A DNA stretch of 64,000 nucleotides from NCBI RefSeq assembly GCF_009727055.1, contig NC_052354.1:54314760-54378759 (forward strand), written 5' to 3'. Source of the DNA: Benincasa hispida (taxonomy: Eukaryota; Streptophyta; Magnoliopsida; Cucurbitales; Cucurbitaceae). A program made the position numbers and the translations under genes. Below, one piece after another: positions 1-11,735 of this stretch. How positions within the stretch are numbered: position 1 is the stretch's first letter; every line of letters begins with the position of its first letter. A model generated the notes under the pieces. That model was given only the letters and a program-made list of their open reading frames with translations. It searched no databases and was not told where the DNA came from.

Positions 1-260
1 CGTTCGCGGTGTTCATGACTTGGAGATCGCGGTGTTCGAGTTTGCTATGATCGTGTAGTGTAGAGTTTGTGGTGTACGAGCATTCCTGATCAAGAGTGTT
101 GAAGATGAGTCTTCAAAGGTATGTGAATTCTTCCCTTAATCGTGTAGTAAAGCATGTTATGATTTCTATTTTGCGCATAGCCTATTATTTCCGTTTAAAT
201 TATATATGTTCATATATGAATGAAATTTGGAATGATCCTTCCGCTGCTCATGAAAATTTT
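1..260 (+). mobile_element. 3' end of a family A copia LTR
   Basis: The sequence resembles the last part of the family A LTRs at 11880-12171 and 15990-16327: the GTTCGTG-rich stretch, the phrase 'gatgagtcttcaaaggt', and the terminal 'ccgctgctcatgaaaat'. It is cut at the window start and ends where an antisense LTR begins at 261. No coding content. Confidence 0.75.
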
Positions 261-2104
261 TGTTGGAATGGTACCAACATGCAGCAGAAGTGACAAGGAT
301 TGGTAAGCACTCTAATTCATTAATTTTGGCAGAAACGAAAGCATGCTATAGCAGAATTTAATGGGTTTCAAGTCATACCTTTAAAGAACCTTTGAAATCT
401 TGATTTCCAGCTGCAATTCCTCCAAATTTTTGTGCAGACCACCACAAGATCTTCAAAGGGAAGATCTTCCCTACTATTCTCTTGGTGCTCTAGATTGAGT
501 TATGGGACTCAAAATAAGCTGGAACCAAAAAGAATTTGGAGAATGCTCACAACAGCAACCCAATGAAGAACACCTTCTTCAACCCGACATTTCAGTAAAA
601 TTCTATCGGTTGCCTTCTTTAAAAATTGCTCTAATCTCTTCAATATATTATAGACCATCATGCAATGAAGATAGCTGCATGAGATGCAGCTCATGCTTAG
701 AGTAAATAAAGCTTGAAAATGGTGGGTTGTTTATGAGCTATTTGAAGATGAAGTTGAAAAATCTCATTTTTCTTTTTGTGTATTTTTTTATTTCCAAAAT
801 CCAAAATTGATTTTAAAATCACAAATTAATTGGATAATATATATTTTTTACAATTAATTTCACAAATTAATTTTCTAATAAAATTAATAAATAATTATTT
901 AAACAATTTAAATAATTCTAAGTAATTTAATATCCAATATTAAATTAATTTTACACAAATCCATCTTCATATATTTTAATCATATTTAAATATATATTAT
1001 CCAATTCCGTTTGATTCTAATTTGAGCGTTTCAAATTAACTTATCACATTACTCTAGAGCTAATCCATTTCTGAGCTAGTAGGAAACCTCGTGGACCTAC
1101 AGATCATGGGCTCCAACGATCCAAGATTAAACGGCTAAACTCATTAGACCGAACTAAATCCCATTCGTTAACTAATGATCACTCCACTAAAGCCCATAGT
1201 TGAACTCCCCTCACTATAGATATATTATGCCCACTCGATATAACCATGATTAGTAAGTCAACCTTTCACATATTGTTCGTAATAACGGCTAGGTTGAATC
1301 TCTGTTTTACCCCCGTAATTATCTCTTGTTCCTTAAGTCCCCATTGATCCCCTAATGAACAATTGTTTTGTGATCCAATCAACAAAATCAAGTCCCTCTC
1401 GAGCCAATGAGAGGGTGGGCCCCTTGTTCAAGACCCAGAATTAGCACTTAAGGGAATAACCTCTCTACTATCCTAAAAGCGGGTAGGAGTGAATTTCATC
1501 TTGCACCCTATGTCCACAGCTATCTATCCGGTCTTACCCTTAAAATGGGAGGTTAATAGTCGGCGTTGTTGAACCAACCCTCACCTATGCAAATCTAAGG
1601 ATAATTCCAATAAACAAGAGTTCATAGTTAGCTCAGGATTAATGTCAAGTTACCTAGGTCGTCACTTTGAAATAGTCAGTCTTAAACAGTAAACAAGTTA
1701 TAAGGTAAGAGTGATTTATTTTGGGTCTGATCTTTGGCATAAACCCTTTTGCACAAGGACACCTTCACTCCTCATGTCCCAACATGAACGAATTAGGATC
1801 ACTTGGTTTTGTAGCACTTTACAACTCTTTGTAACAACTACAGAGCAAGCCTCATCCAATTGTGTTACCAGAATAAGACACCCAACCTTATTCATATACT
1901 ATAGATCATTTTTACCATTTACTGGAACCTGATCTACCTTATTATATCTCCACATAAAGTTCAAGTATTCATCCAATAGTCAAGGAACTTTAGGTTTATT
2001 AGATTTCTATCAAGCAAAACATCATATTCAATAAACCTTATTGAATTTTAGAGATAAGCTTCCATTATTGACATACCACGAGTTTTAGGACATAAAACCC
2101 AAAC
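261..2104 (-). mobile_element. Family B copia LTR, antisense
   Basis: Read on the - strand it opens with GGGTTTTATGTCCTAAAAC and closes near ATTCCAACA at 261. It shares long colinear blocks with the + strand family B LTR at 57417-59311, for example the segment around 'acctacagatcatggg' and the 'gagtgctta' block near the 3' end. A purine tract follows immediately upstream on the - strand (2106-2116), so this was probably the 3' LTR of a - strand element whose body is lost. It now abuts a family A LTR at 2117. Confidence 0.75.
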
Positions 2105-2105
2105 G

Positions 2106-2116
2106 AACTCCCACTT
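2106..2116 (-). other. Polypurine tract of truncated family B element
   Basis: On the - strand the sequence reads AAGTGGGAGTT just before the LTR start, as expected for the plus-strand primer of copia replication. The same AGTGGGA-type tract precedes other LTRs here (9944-9955, 23860-23876). Confidence 0.6.
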
Positions 2117-2902
2117 GGTATCCTAATTCTCCTGGAGTCTCGTAGTTTGTAATTTATACACATTGTTATGAATATTTTATCTGACATTTACTCATATCCA
2201 ATAAACAAAGCTCCATTGTTATTGTATGTAAACTTAAGCATGTATATGAGATATACAAGTAGATCATGCCTTAAGTGATAACTTAAATAGGTCTGTAGTA
2301 TAAGGATTAAGGAGGGATTCCTAATCCTGGTGATACTACGGATACGGCCTACTTTATAGAGGTTTGCCAGTGTTGTAAACTACTACAGATGGTAGATCCT
2401 GACCATTCATGTGAAGACATGTAAGCGGGGGTATCCTATACAAAGAGTTTGTATAAGATCGGACCACGAGATGATTAGTTTCTATTTATAATGTCGTTGA
2501 TACTGGAGACTTACATCTCACCAATGACTTTAAGTGACATGACCTTAATCCTGGGGTGTTATGGAAACTCCTTGTCTTTGAGGGCGGTCCTTTGATTAGT
2601 ATGGATGAGAGTGGCCAGATTGCCAACACAACATGCCTACCTTTTTGGGGACTTGTCTGATTTAGGAGCTGGAAACTCGGTATGTTGTTTGATCGAGCGT
2701 TCGTCATCGAGGGATCTTGAAGAGGAGTCTTCAAAGGTATGTTAATTCCATCCCTTGATCTGTAGAAAAGCATGGTGTAATTTCATTCTATCCATAGCCT
2801 GTTGTTTCCGTTTCTTCATTGTAATTGTGAATGTTCATATACAATGAAATTTGGAACGATCCTTTCGCTACTCATGGAAATCCTTATGTCTGATTTCCTT
2901 CA
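2117..2902 (+). mobile_element. Family A copia 5' LTR with internal deletion
   Basis: Starts with the family A LTR head (TGGTATCCTAATTCTCCTGG; the first few bases are lost at the junction with the upstream LTR) and ends ...GATTTCCTTCA directly before a tRNA primer site. At about 786 bp it is far shorter than the family A copies at 9957-12171 and 6921-9020 (about 2.1-2.2 kb). The missing part is internal: near 2670-2690 the sequence jumps from the 'gagctggaaactc' region to the 'cgttcg' region close to the 3' end. Confidence 0.75.
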
Positions 2903-2904
2903 AT

Positions 2905-2922
2905 TGGTATTAGAGCCAGGTT
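2905..2922 (+). other. Copia primer binding site (tRNA-iMet)
   Basis: TGGTATTAGAGCCAGGTT differs by one base from the standard plant copia primer site TGGTATCAGAGCCA, which pairs with the 3' end of initiator Met-tRNA. It lies 2 bases after the LTR end and sets the element's orientation as +. Confidence 0.85.
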
Positions 2923-5454
2923 GTTCTGATATTCCAAATTTCACTTCCGTTTTGAACTTTCTCTACAGTCGTGGTGGGTTTTCTGCATTGCATTTAATTG
3001 TTAAATGCGTTTGTGGATGGCGTTGATGAATGTTTACGGGTTTAATTGCCTCTGTTTCAAGCTTTTTTTAAATTATAATGTTAATTTGTAATGGCCTCTT
3101 TGTTTTTGGGCATAATTAACATGCTATCAAGTTTGTAATTCAAAGTGTTTGAGTTAGTCGAGTCATTCGTGGTGAAGTTTCGAAGCATGGAGATGCGGTT
3201 CTCAGCGAAGAAGAAGACCAAATGTTGGTTGTGTTGTGTAGCCTCAGGTTAACGATCATTGGGATTTAACTAAACGATCATGTAGATTTTTCTATACGAT
3301 CATGTAGTATTTACTAAACGATCGTTTACTAATGCTAAACGATGGGGTAAATTGTTTACTCTATTGTATAGCGTTGATTACCCGATCACGTAGACGTTGG
3401 AGGTAGACGATCGTAGTGGCAGCATATGATACTTATCGTTTAGAAAAAGGCACGCACTAAACGATTGTGTAGTTAGCATGCTCATCGCATAGTTACTGAC
3501 AACACAATCACGCAGTATATGATATGAAGGCACTCCCTCAGTGATTGTTTAGACAATAATGCTTCATCGCATAGTAAAATGTACACGATCGTTGCTAAAC
3601 GATCATTTAGCTCTTGAAGCATAGGTAAAGATTGACTAAAGAATTTACTCTTTCATGTAGACGATCACGAGGAAGTTTGGTACACGATCAGCAGTAACAT
3701 GTGAACTTCGACCGGACGGTTCAAGACCCGATTCGCTTGTTTGAACTGGACACTCCTTGCTGTTGTAATAGTTAGCTTTTGGTTTTTGGATTTTGAGGCA
3801 ATTCTTCTCGGTTCATCAAAATTTTGTTTATCATACATGAAATGTGTGTGGTTTATATGGAAAAGTGTATGACATATATATTTGAAACCCACCTTAAGTT
3901 GTGCAATTATTCATGCATCATGTATTATAAGTGCTATAATATTGCATGAAGAAATTACTTGAAAGCATGTGCATGCATCATGAAATATAAGAGTTATATT
4001 TTTGCATGCAGTAAGCATATTCATGCATCATCCTTTTATTATAAAGCATTATAGTATAAGGGTATATGGAAGCATGTTTTTGCTTGGTTCGTTGCTTGTT
4101 TGTATAAGTGTTATATAAAACGGTAGCTATGGATGAACGATGCATGGAGCATGGCACTTAGGCTGTTTGTAAAAGTTATGAATGCGTCGTATGTGTTTGC
4201 TATGTGTTGTAAATGGTTTTAGTTGTTTCTGTTGTAAGTTTTATTAGAAATTAGAACTAAAATCGATAAGAAAGAGTTGCAGGCAGACTTAGGGTGAACT
4301 CATGTTTTAAAAGTGTTTTAAAATTGGAATGAGATAGATCTAAGTTCCAAGTTCTAATGGGATTAGTAACGTAGTTTAATTTTTTTTAAATCGGTTTTTA
4401 TGGGATTAAATTGATTGGCATAAATGATTAACATTGTATTAAATCTATCTATATGGGACCTTTTGACTAAGGCAGGTTCTGTCTAGGCTGAGGTTCTTAT
4501 GCTGACGGAAAACGAACACCCCTACCTGGGAACCTACCTTGAAAGGTGAATTAGATAGATTTTCTACAAGCATGCGGCAGTTGGTCAAAGATTCCGTTAA
4601 AGAGTTTAATGGATGATGATCAAAAGTTGTTTCAACTATCCAAGGTAAAAGTTACGCTTGGGCAAACCTAAAAAGTCACTTAGTTAAAATCCTTAAGCTG
4701 GTGTTTTTTCTAAGTAAACTAAACCTTAGTTATAAAATACTTAGTGGGAGGAAGAGATGTATCTAATATGTCAATGATTCTACTCACGTTTCGCCCTGAA
4801 TGTTCACGCCGTGAGATTCATGCTTGGCCTCGTGGTGCCCTGGGAGCATCCCTCTTCAGATGGTGTTTGCATGAATCGATATTAAGGTGGACGGAGAAAG
4901 TGTTTATAATAAGTGGGTGAAGGGTGTGTGTCAACACGTTCTACGGACTCTGTCATTGGTTCACACCATGAGATCATTTTGTACTCCCTCGTGGCACTCT
5001 GGGAGCGTCCCCCTTCAGATGGGTTTTATGTAGTTGGTCAAGATAAAGGTGAACTCCAGAAATGGATAGGGTTGCTTTAGGTTTTTCCCCAATCGGATTT
5101 TTTCCCTTCGGATTGGTTACTTGGGTCATATCTCTAGAGCCTAAAATGGCGAGTCACACTTACAGGAGATTGTTAAGTAAGTTAATGATCTCTTGACCAA
5201 ATTAATGATGGCTAGTCGTTATAGGAGCAAGACTTGTTCTTGTATTAATGACTGGTTGAGAATTTCTCAATTCAGATGAGGGATAATTGACCTCCCTTCG
5301 GCGGTTTTTGTCCTAAACCTTTGAAGCATCATTGCGAAACTAAATGTCACACAAGGTTCATGTTAGTTTTGCTAAACCTTATTGGATTTTGTATGTTTTA
5401 TCAACAGGTATTTTCTTAAAACATAACGTAGGTCAATGTGTTTTTATTTTCAGC
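2923..5454 (+). other. Long untranslated leader of copia A
   Basis: About 2.5 kb between primer site and gag with no sustained reading frame. It contains a palindrome array (3241-3690) and a block near 4780-5060 ('gagattcatgcttggcctcg', 'cttcagatgg', 'gtgtgtgtcaac') that has a counterpart in the leader of copia B at 42890-43060. The leader therefore seems to be a conserved part of this lineage. It ends in a T-rich stretch with 'tattttcag' (5444-5452) that resembles a splice acceptor; whether it is spliced cannot be seen. Confidence 0.6.
3241..3690. repeat. Array of ACGATCGT-centred palindromes (leader)
   Basis: Many variants of CTAaACGATCGTttAG and TACACGATCGT recur at irregular spacing, for example 'ctaaacgatcgttta' near 3318 and 'tacacgatcgttgctaaac' near 3583. 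The full motif is self-complementary. Related arrays lie in LTRs elsewhere in the window. Confidence 0.7.
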
Positions 5455-5790
5455 AACTTGTTTGTATTTCGATGTAATGCCTTTAATTTGACTGATTACA
5501 TACAATGAAAAGAGTCTTGTAAAACGTATTTCGTGGAAAACGACCTCGAATTTGTCATAGTTACGGAATGTCCTCAAGTCCCGACCCTTGATGCACCACA
5601 AAGTGTTCGTAATACATATGAGGTGTGGATGAAGGCTAATTTATTGGCTCGACGTCACATATTGACTAACATACCTGATGTTTTGGCCAAAAGGGTTGAG
5701 AACATGGTCATTGTACGAGAGATCATGGACTTGTTGCAAGATCTTTTTGAATTTCAGTCTTACCTTTAGAGCACAAAGGGATGGATGACA
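5455..5790 (+). pseudogene. Copia A gag remnant
   Basis: The reading frame matches the N-terminal half of plant copia gag (UBN2-type): the segment VENDLEFVIVTECPQ followed by DVLAKRVENMV and IMDLLQDLFE. The longest uninterrupted frame is 5533-5769, but similarity begins upstream: a codon expected to be Trp reads TGA at 5506-5508, so the N-terminus is broken. Gag would form the cytoplasmic virus-like particle. The C-terminal half including the zinc knuckle is absent. The copia B gag at 43561-43945 is the closest relative in the window. Confidence 0.75.
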
Positions 5791-6160
5791 AAACCAGTAG
5801 TGTCAGTTCCCAAGTTAAACTCCAGGAAAAGGAAGCAATTGTTGCCGACTCTATTGAAGTTCATAAAAGAGAAGTGTTCTCTGAAATGGAACTTGAAGCT
5901 TATTTAGGTTCTGATACTAATCCCACTACTCTCCAAAAAAATAGGATGTCTAAAGACAGTAAATATGATTTATTGGTCTTGGAGACATGTTGGATAGAGA
6001 ATGATGATTTTGCCTGGATCCTTGATTCAGGTGCTACCAACCATATCAGTTCCTCTTACCAAGGATTCAATTCCTGGCAAAGTTGTCACAGAGAGAGATG
6101 TTTGGTAGAGAATGATTATTTTGCCTGGATCCTTGATTTAGTTGCCACGTTATTTCTAAT
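5791..6160 (+). pseudogene. Copia A protease remnant with duplicated active-site segment
   Basis: The frame from 5781 carries WILDSGATNHIS, the aspartic protease active site (Asp-Ser-Gly) of copia polyproteins, at about 6018-6053. Some 110 bases downstream the segment 'gagaatgatnattttgcctggatccttgatt' is repeated with changes (about 6108-6140), but there the triad reads Asp-Leu-Val. Normal copia order would put a GAG-pre-integrase domain and integrase next. Instead the sequence passes directly into the RT linker, so integrase is deleted. Confidence 0.75.
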
Positions 6161-6920
6161 GATGGGGTCGAGGATCCATTGTCTTTTAAGAAAGCAATGA
6201 AGGATGTTGACAAGGATGAATGGATTAAAGCCATGAACCAGAAGATGGAGTCTATGTACTTCAATAATGTCTAGGAGCTTGTGGATCCGCCTGATGGGGT
6301 AAGACCTATAGGGTGTAAGTGGATCTATAAGTGAAAGAGAGATGTAGATGGAAAGATGCAAAACTTTAAGGCTCGATTCTTGGCAAAGGGTTATACCCAG
6401 GTCGAGGGAGTTGACTATGAGCAAACTTTCTCACCTGTTGTCATGCTCAAGTCTATCAGGATACTCCTATCCATAGCCACATTTTATGATTATGAGATAT
6501 GGCAAATGGACGTCAAGACTGCCTTTCTTAGTAGTAATCTTAAAGAGACCATCTACATGGCTCAACCAGAGGAGTTCGTAGTTCCAGATCAAGAGCAAAA
6601 AGTTTGCAAACTTAATAGATCCATTTATGGGCTGAAACAAACGTCTAGATCATGGAACACTAGATTTGACATTGCGACCAAGTCATTTGGCTTTGATTAG
6701 AACGTTGATGAACCTTGCGTTTACAAGAAGATCATCAACAACTCAGTAGCTTTTCTGGTACTGTATGTGGATGATATCCTACTCATTGGGAATGATGTAG
6801 GGTATCTGACTAACATTAAGAAACGGCTAGCTACCCAGTTCCAAATGAAAGATTTGGGTGAGACACAGTATATTCTAAGGATCCAAATCATTCGGGATCG
6901 TAAGAACAAGAGGTTAACCT
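6161..6920 (+). pseudogene. Copia A reverse transcriptase, first part
   Basis: Recognised by [20 protein letters not shown], then QMDVKTAF (catalytic motif A) and YVDD at 6764-6775 (motif C). The frame is broken by in-frame stops near 6273 (TAG), 6334 (TGA) and 6698 (TAG). It stops at 6920, where an antisense LTR has inserted; the same protein resumes at 9021. The active-site aspartates survive, but the stops make the product non-functional. Confidence 0.85.
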
Positions 6921-9020
6921 TGAAGGAAACCAAACATGAGGATTTTCATGAGCAGCGGAATAGATCATTCCAAACTATAATCATGTATGAACATTACAAT
7001 TACAATCAAAACAGAAACAAATGGTTATGCGTTCATTACAGAAATTACAACATGAAAATACAAATAAACAAGGAGAATGCTACGAACATTTGTAGAATCG
7101 TCTCCACGCTCTTTGTTCACGAACGCTCGAACACAGCAACCTCAAACGCTCGAACAACACGATCGCTACATAGTACGAACACCTCACACTCATCCTCTGC
7201 AATTGCCTCGGTCACGAACACCCCAACAACATGAACATCCTCCATAGAACCTCGACGGCGTCGAGTTGAATATGATACTACCAAAAAGGCTACCTTGGTA
7301 TTCTTAGTGTGAGTATTCAAAAGGTGGGCTCTGTGTTGACTTGGTTTCAGGCAGAAGATGGAGAAAACAACAATCGTGTACACGATTGGGCAAGTGGGAG
7401 AAGGTTGAACCTATCGTATAGATCGATGCCAAATCGTTTAACAAAATCTAAGCGATCTTCTAGCAAAAGCTAAGCGATCATTTAGCTCATCACTTAACAG
7501 TGTGTTTGTCGCCTACAAACACTACACGATCGTCTAGCTCACTCAAGCGCCCGCTTAGTAAATCTATGTTTACTTGACAACTTCCGTGAGATATTTTTTC
7601 GAGAGAGAAAATCTCCAAAATCAGTTTTGACAAAAACTTACTAAAATTAGGAAAAACAAATTTTCTTTTATCTCACGGTTACCATGAAACCACCAATAAC
7701 CTCCCACTCAATTGGTTATTAGAGAAAAAGATTTAATTATCCAACATTAATATTATTATAATTATAAATGATAACCAACTTATCATACTATATTTATAAC
7801 CTATAGTTTTAGTATTTCATCTCATGAAACATATAAACCATAGTTCTTTTCTATTCCATGGTACTTAATGTAAATCTCATTTACATCATTCCTCCACTAG
7901 ATGTATCTCATACATCATACCGATCATAACATATATAATCAAAATACCTCTTGTCAATTTAAACATTTCAAATCAACACCAATAACTGATCCTCAACTGA
8001 ATCCATTAAGCTACCAAGGGGACCTTATGGACCTGTAGCTCGAAACTCCAACAATACATGAATAACTAACTAAACTCTTTAGTCACGGGATCCACCATCC
8101 GTTAACTACCAGGCACTCCACTAAAGACCGACAGTTGAACTTTTCTTACCATAGATATATTATATGTCCATCTTAACAAATTAAAAGTGCGACAATCCAT
8201 CACAGATCACTCGTAAGTACAACTCGGCCAATAACCGTTATGCCCCTGTAGTTACATCTAACTCCTTAACTACCACTTATCCCTCTAATAAACATAGGTT
8301 TACTATAACTTGAGTCCTCTCTTCCAAAGAGATGTTGTGGCCACTATGTTCACGCTCCGGAATCAGTCCTTAAGGGAGTAATCTCTCTACTTATCCCTGC
8401 TTTAGAAAAGGAGTGAATTCCATCTTGTGGATTGAGTTCCCAGCTCCCAAATCAGACAAGTCCCTAAAAAGGTAGGCATATTGAGTTGGCAATATGGCCA
8501 CTCTAACCCATACTAATCAAAGGACCACCCTCAAAGGTAAGAGGTCCCAAAAAAATCAGGATTGAGGTCGTGTCACCTATGGTCGTTTAAGTGAGATGTA
8601 AGTCTCTAGTATCAATGGCGTTATATACAGAGTCTAGTCATCTTGTGGTCCAGTCTTATACAAACTATTTGCATAGGACACCCTCGCTCGCACGTCTCCA
8701 CATGAATGGTCAAGATCTACCATCTGTAGTAGTTTTCAACACTTACAAACCTCTACAAAGCGGGTCGTATCCGTAGTGTCACTAGGATCAGGTATCCCAC
8801 CTTAATCCTTATACTACAGACCTATTTAGGTTGTCACTTAAGGCATGATCTACTTGTATATCACATATACATGCTTAAGTTCACATAAGATAACCAAGGA
8901 TCTTTGTTTATTGGATATGAGTAAATGTCATAATTAAATAACAATTATTTTATTCATCAAACAATGTGTATCTTTACAATACAACGAGACCCCGGGAGAA
9001 TTAGGACACCAATCCCAACA
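6921..9020 (-). mobile_element. Family A solo LTR, antisense, inserted in copia A RT
   Basis: Seen on the + strand it starts TGAAGGAAACC and ends AATCCCAACA (TG...CA). On the - strand it opens TGTTGGGATTGG and ends ...TTTCCTTCA like the other family A LTRs. The flanks AACCT (6916-6920) and AGCCT (9021-9025) form a 5-bp target duplication with one mismatch. RT coding runs into it and continues after it, so it inserted into an existing element. No internal region is present, so it is a solo LTR of 2,100 bp. Confidence 0.85.
7370..7560. repeat. ACGATCGT-type palindrome array in LTR
   Basis: Includes 'ctacacgatcgtctag' near 7523-7540 and several diverged units ('taagcgatcatttagc', 'aatcgtttaac'). 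It lies in the part of the solo LTR that corresponds to 11585-11735 in the sense copy. Confidence 0.65.
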
Positions 9021-9863
9021 AGCCTTGTCTCATAAATCGTACATCGATCAAATGTTGATCAGGTATAGGGTGTAGGATTCCAAGAGGGGGTTGGTACATT
9101 TCAGACATGGAATCATATTGTCTAAAGATCAATATCCTAAGACACCTCAAGAGGTTGAGGAGATGATATATGTTTCTACTGTTGGAAGCTTAATATATGC
9201 AATGTTGTGTACCAAACCCAAAATTTGCTATGTAGTAGAGATTGTCAGTTGGTATCAGTCCAATGCAGGATTTGATCACTGGACGGCAGTCAAGACGATC
9301 CTAAAGTATCTTTAGAGAACGAGAGACTACAAGCTCGTGTATAGAGTTAAGGACTTGATCCTTACAAGATACACAGAATCTGACTTTCAGATCAATAGAG
9401 GTTCTTGCAAATCGACATCGGGGTCAGTGTTCACTCTGAATGGAGAGGTTGTAGTGTGGATAAGAATCAAGCAAGGATGCATCGCTAACTCCACTATGGA
9501 AGCCAAATACGTAGCCACTTGTGAAGTAGCTAAGGAGGCTTTTTGGCTGAGGAAATTCCTTACATATTTGGAAGTTGTTCTAAATATAGATTTGTCGATC
9601 TCTCTTTATTGTGATAACAGCTTGGTTGTGGCAAATTCGAAAGAACCTCGAAGTCATCGTCGAGGCAAGCATATAGAGCAGAAATCCTCTTGATCAGGGA
9701 GATTGTTCATCGCGGTGATGTGATAGTCACGAAGATCGCGTCAGAGCACAATGTTGTTGATCCCTTTACAAAGGCTCTCACGACTAAAGTGTTCAAGGGT
9801 CACCTGGAGAGTCTGGGTCTGCGAGACATGCGGTATTATCTTTCTTGGGCAAGTGGGAGATGA
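9021..9863 (+). pseudogene. Copia A RT C-terminus and RNase H
   Basis: Continues the RT interrupted at 6920. Copia signatures follow in order: DQYPKTPQEVEEM, ICYVVEIVSWYQSN, then RNase H with CKSTSGSVFTLNG, the Glu in STMEAKY, and LYCDNS. Stops near 9073 (TAG) and 9313 (TAG), and a frameshift near 9690, break it. The end of the polyprotein is recognisable as HLESLGLRDM close to 9830. RNase H would degrade the RNA template during reverse transcription. Confidence 0.85.
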
Positions 9864-9943
9864 TCTGGATATGCCCCTAGTTTATTGTACATTAATATAT
9901 GTTTTTCTCTTGTATTGTCATTAGTCTCCTAAGGCGCATTAGA

Positions 9944-9955
9944 ACAAGTGAGAAA
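9944..9955 (+). other. Polypurine tract of copia A
   Basis: ACAAGTGAGAAA lies immediately before the LTR start at 9957. A second purine run, CAAGTGGGAGA, lies at 9850-9860 at the end of the coding region. Confidence 0.55.
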
Positions 9956-10820
9956 TTGTTTGGATTGGCGACCTAATTCTTCCGAAGGTCCTCATAGTTT
10001 GTAAAAAATATACAACATTGCCTATGAAATAATTATAGAGTTTGTTTTATCTGGCATTTACCCAATAATCCAGAAATAAAGGCTCCATGGGTCCCATTGT
10101 TATGTTCACACAATAAGCCATGTATATGAAGAAATTAACCATGTAGAAATCATGCCTTAAATGATACGCTAAATTAGGTCTGATAGTTATAAGGAATAAA
10201 GAGGGATTCCTGATCCTAGTGAACACTACGGAATAAACGGCCCTACTTTGTAGAGGTTTTTGCAAGTGTTTGTAAACCTACTAACAAATGGTAGATCCTG
10301 AACATTCAATGGGTGAAGACATGCCAACCAGGGGAGTTCCTATAACAAAGAGTTTGTAATAACACCTGGACGCGAGATAATTAGTTTCTGTTATATACGG
10401 CCGTTGAATACTGAGACCTTACATCTTACCTAAATGACCTAGTTGGACATGACCCTCAATTTTTGAGTGTTGTGTTAACTCCTGCCTTTGGAAGGGTGGT
10501 TTCTTGATTTTAGTAAATGAAGTGAAGAAGTGGGTCAAGATTGCCAACTCAACCAATGCCTACCCTTTTTGGAAACTTGTCCTTATTTTGGGGCCTGGGA
10601 ACTCAAAAGTTACAGAAGAAATGAAATCAATCATTCCCCCAAGCAGAGGTAAGTTAGATAGAATTGCTCCTTAAGGGCCCTTTGATTCCCGAGGGCCCTT
10701 GAACATAGTGGCACAACTTCTCTTTGGTAAAGAGCAGGAGACTCAGTTTAATAGTAGGACCTAGATGACTCTATGTTTCATTAGAGGGAATTCAGTGGGT
10801 TAAACTTAAGGAGTTTAGAT

Positions 10821-11051
10821 NNNNNNNNNNNNNNNNNNNNNNNNNNNNNNNNNNNNNNNNNNNNNNNNNNNNNNNNNNNNNNNNNNNNNNNNNNNNNNNN
10901 NNNNNNNNNNNNNNNNNNNNNNNNNNNNNNNNNNNNNNNNNNNNNNNNNNNNNNNNNNNNNNNNNNNNNNNNNNNNNNNNNNNNNNNNNNNNNNNNNNNN
11001 NNNNNNNNNNNNNNNNNNNNNNNNNNNNNNNNNNNNNNNNNNNNNNNNNNN
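10821..11051. other. Assembly gap (231 N)
   Basis: Run of N inside the middle family A LTR. Reading frames drawn across it are not real. Confidence 0.99.
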
Positions 11052-11584
11052 CAGTTATTCACGTACCGTTGAAGCTTCGAGCTACATATCCATAAGGTCC
11101 CCTTGGTAGCTCAATGGATTCAGTTGAGGTTCAGTTCTTAATGTTAATTTGAAATGTTCAAATTGACAAGAGGTAATTCGATTATATAGGATATGATTGG
11201 TATGATGTATGAGATACATCTAGAGGAGGATTAATGTAAATGAGATTTACATTAAGTACCATGGAATAGAAAAAGAACTATGGTTTACATATTTCATGAG
11301 ATGAAATAATAAAACTATAGGTTATAAATATAGTATGATAAGTTGGTAATCATTTATATTTATAATAATATTAATTATTGGATAATTAAATCTTTTTCTC
11401 TAATAACCAATTGAGCGGGAGGTTATTGGTAGTTTCATGGTAACCGTGAGATAAAAGAAAAATTATTTTCCTAATTTTAGTAAGTTTTTGCAAAAGTGAA
11501 TTTGAGATTTTCTCTCAGAAAAAGAATCTCACGGAAGTTGTCAAGTAAATAGGATTGACTAAGCAATAGCTTGACTAATGTAAA

Positions 11585-11735
11585 AAATCGTGTAGTTTTT
11601 GTAGGCGATAGACACACATATAAGCAATGAGCTAAATGATCGCTTAGATTTTTCTAAACGATTGGACATCGACCTATACGATAGGTTTCTGCCTTCTCCC
11701 ACTAGCTCAATCATTTACACGATTGTTGTATCCTC
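11585..11735. repeat. ACGATCGT-type palindrome array in LTR
   Basis: Units such as 'aaatcgtgtagttttt', 'taaatgatcgcttag' and 'ctaaacgattgg' lie upstream of 'tcatttacacgattg'. It is the counterpart of the arrays at 7370-7560 and 13885-14060. Confidence 0.6.

Noticed and set aside
2486..2773. 95-codon open frame on the - strand inside an LTR
   Set aside because: It lies in a family A LTR. The related frames in other copies (8591-8776, 13350-13535) reflect LTR similarity rather than a known protein.
3241..3690. CRISPR array
   Set aside because: Units are short, variable and irregularly spaced with no constant repeat or unique spacers, and the DNA is plant retroelement.
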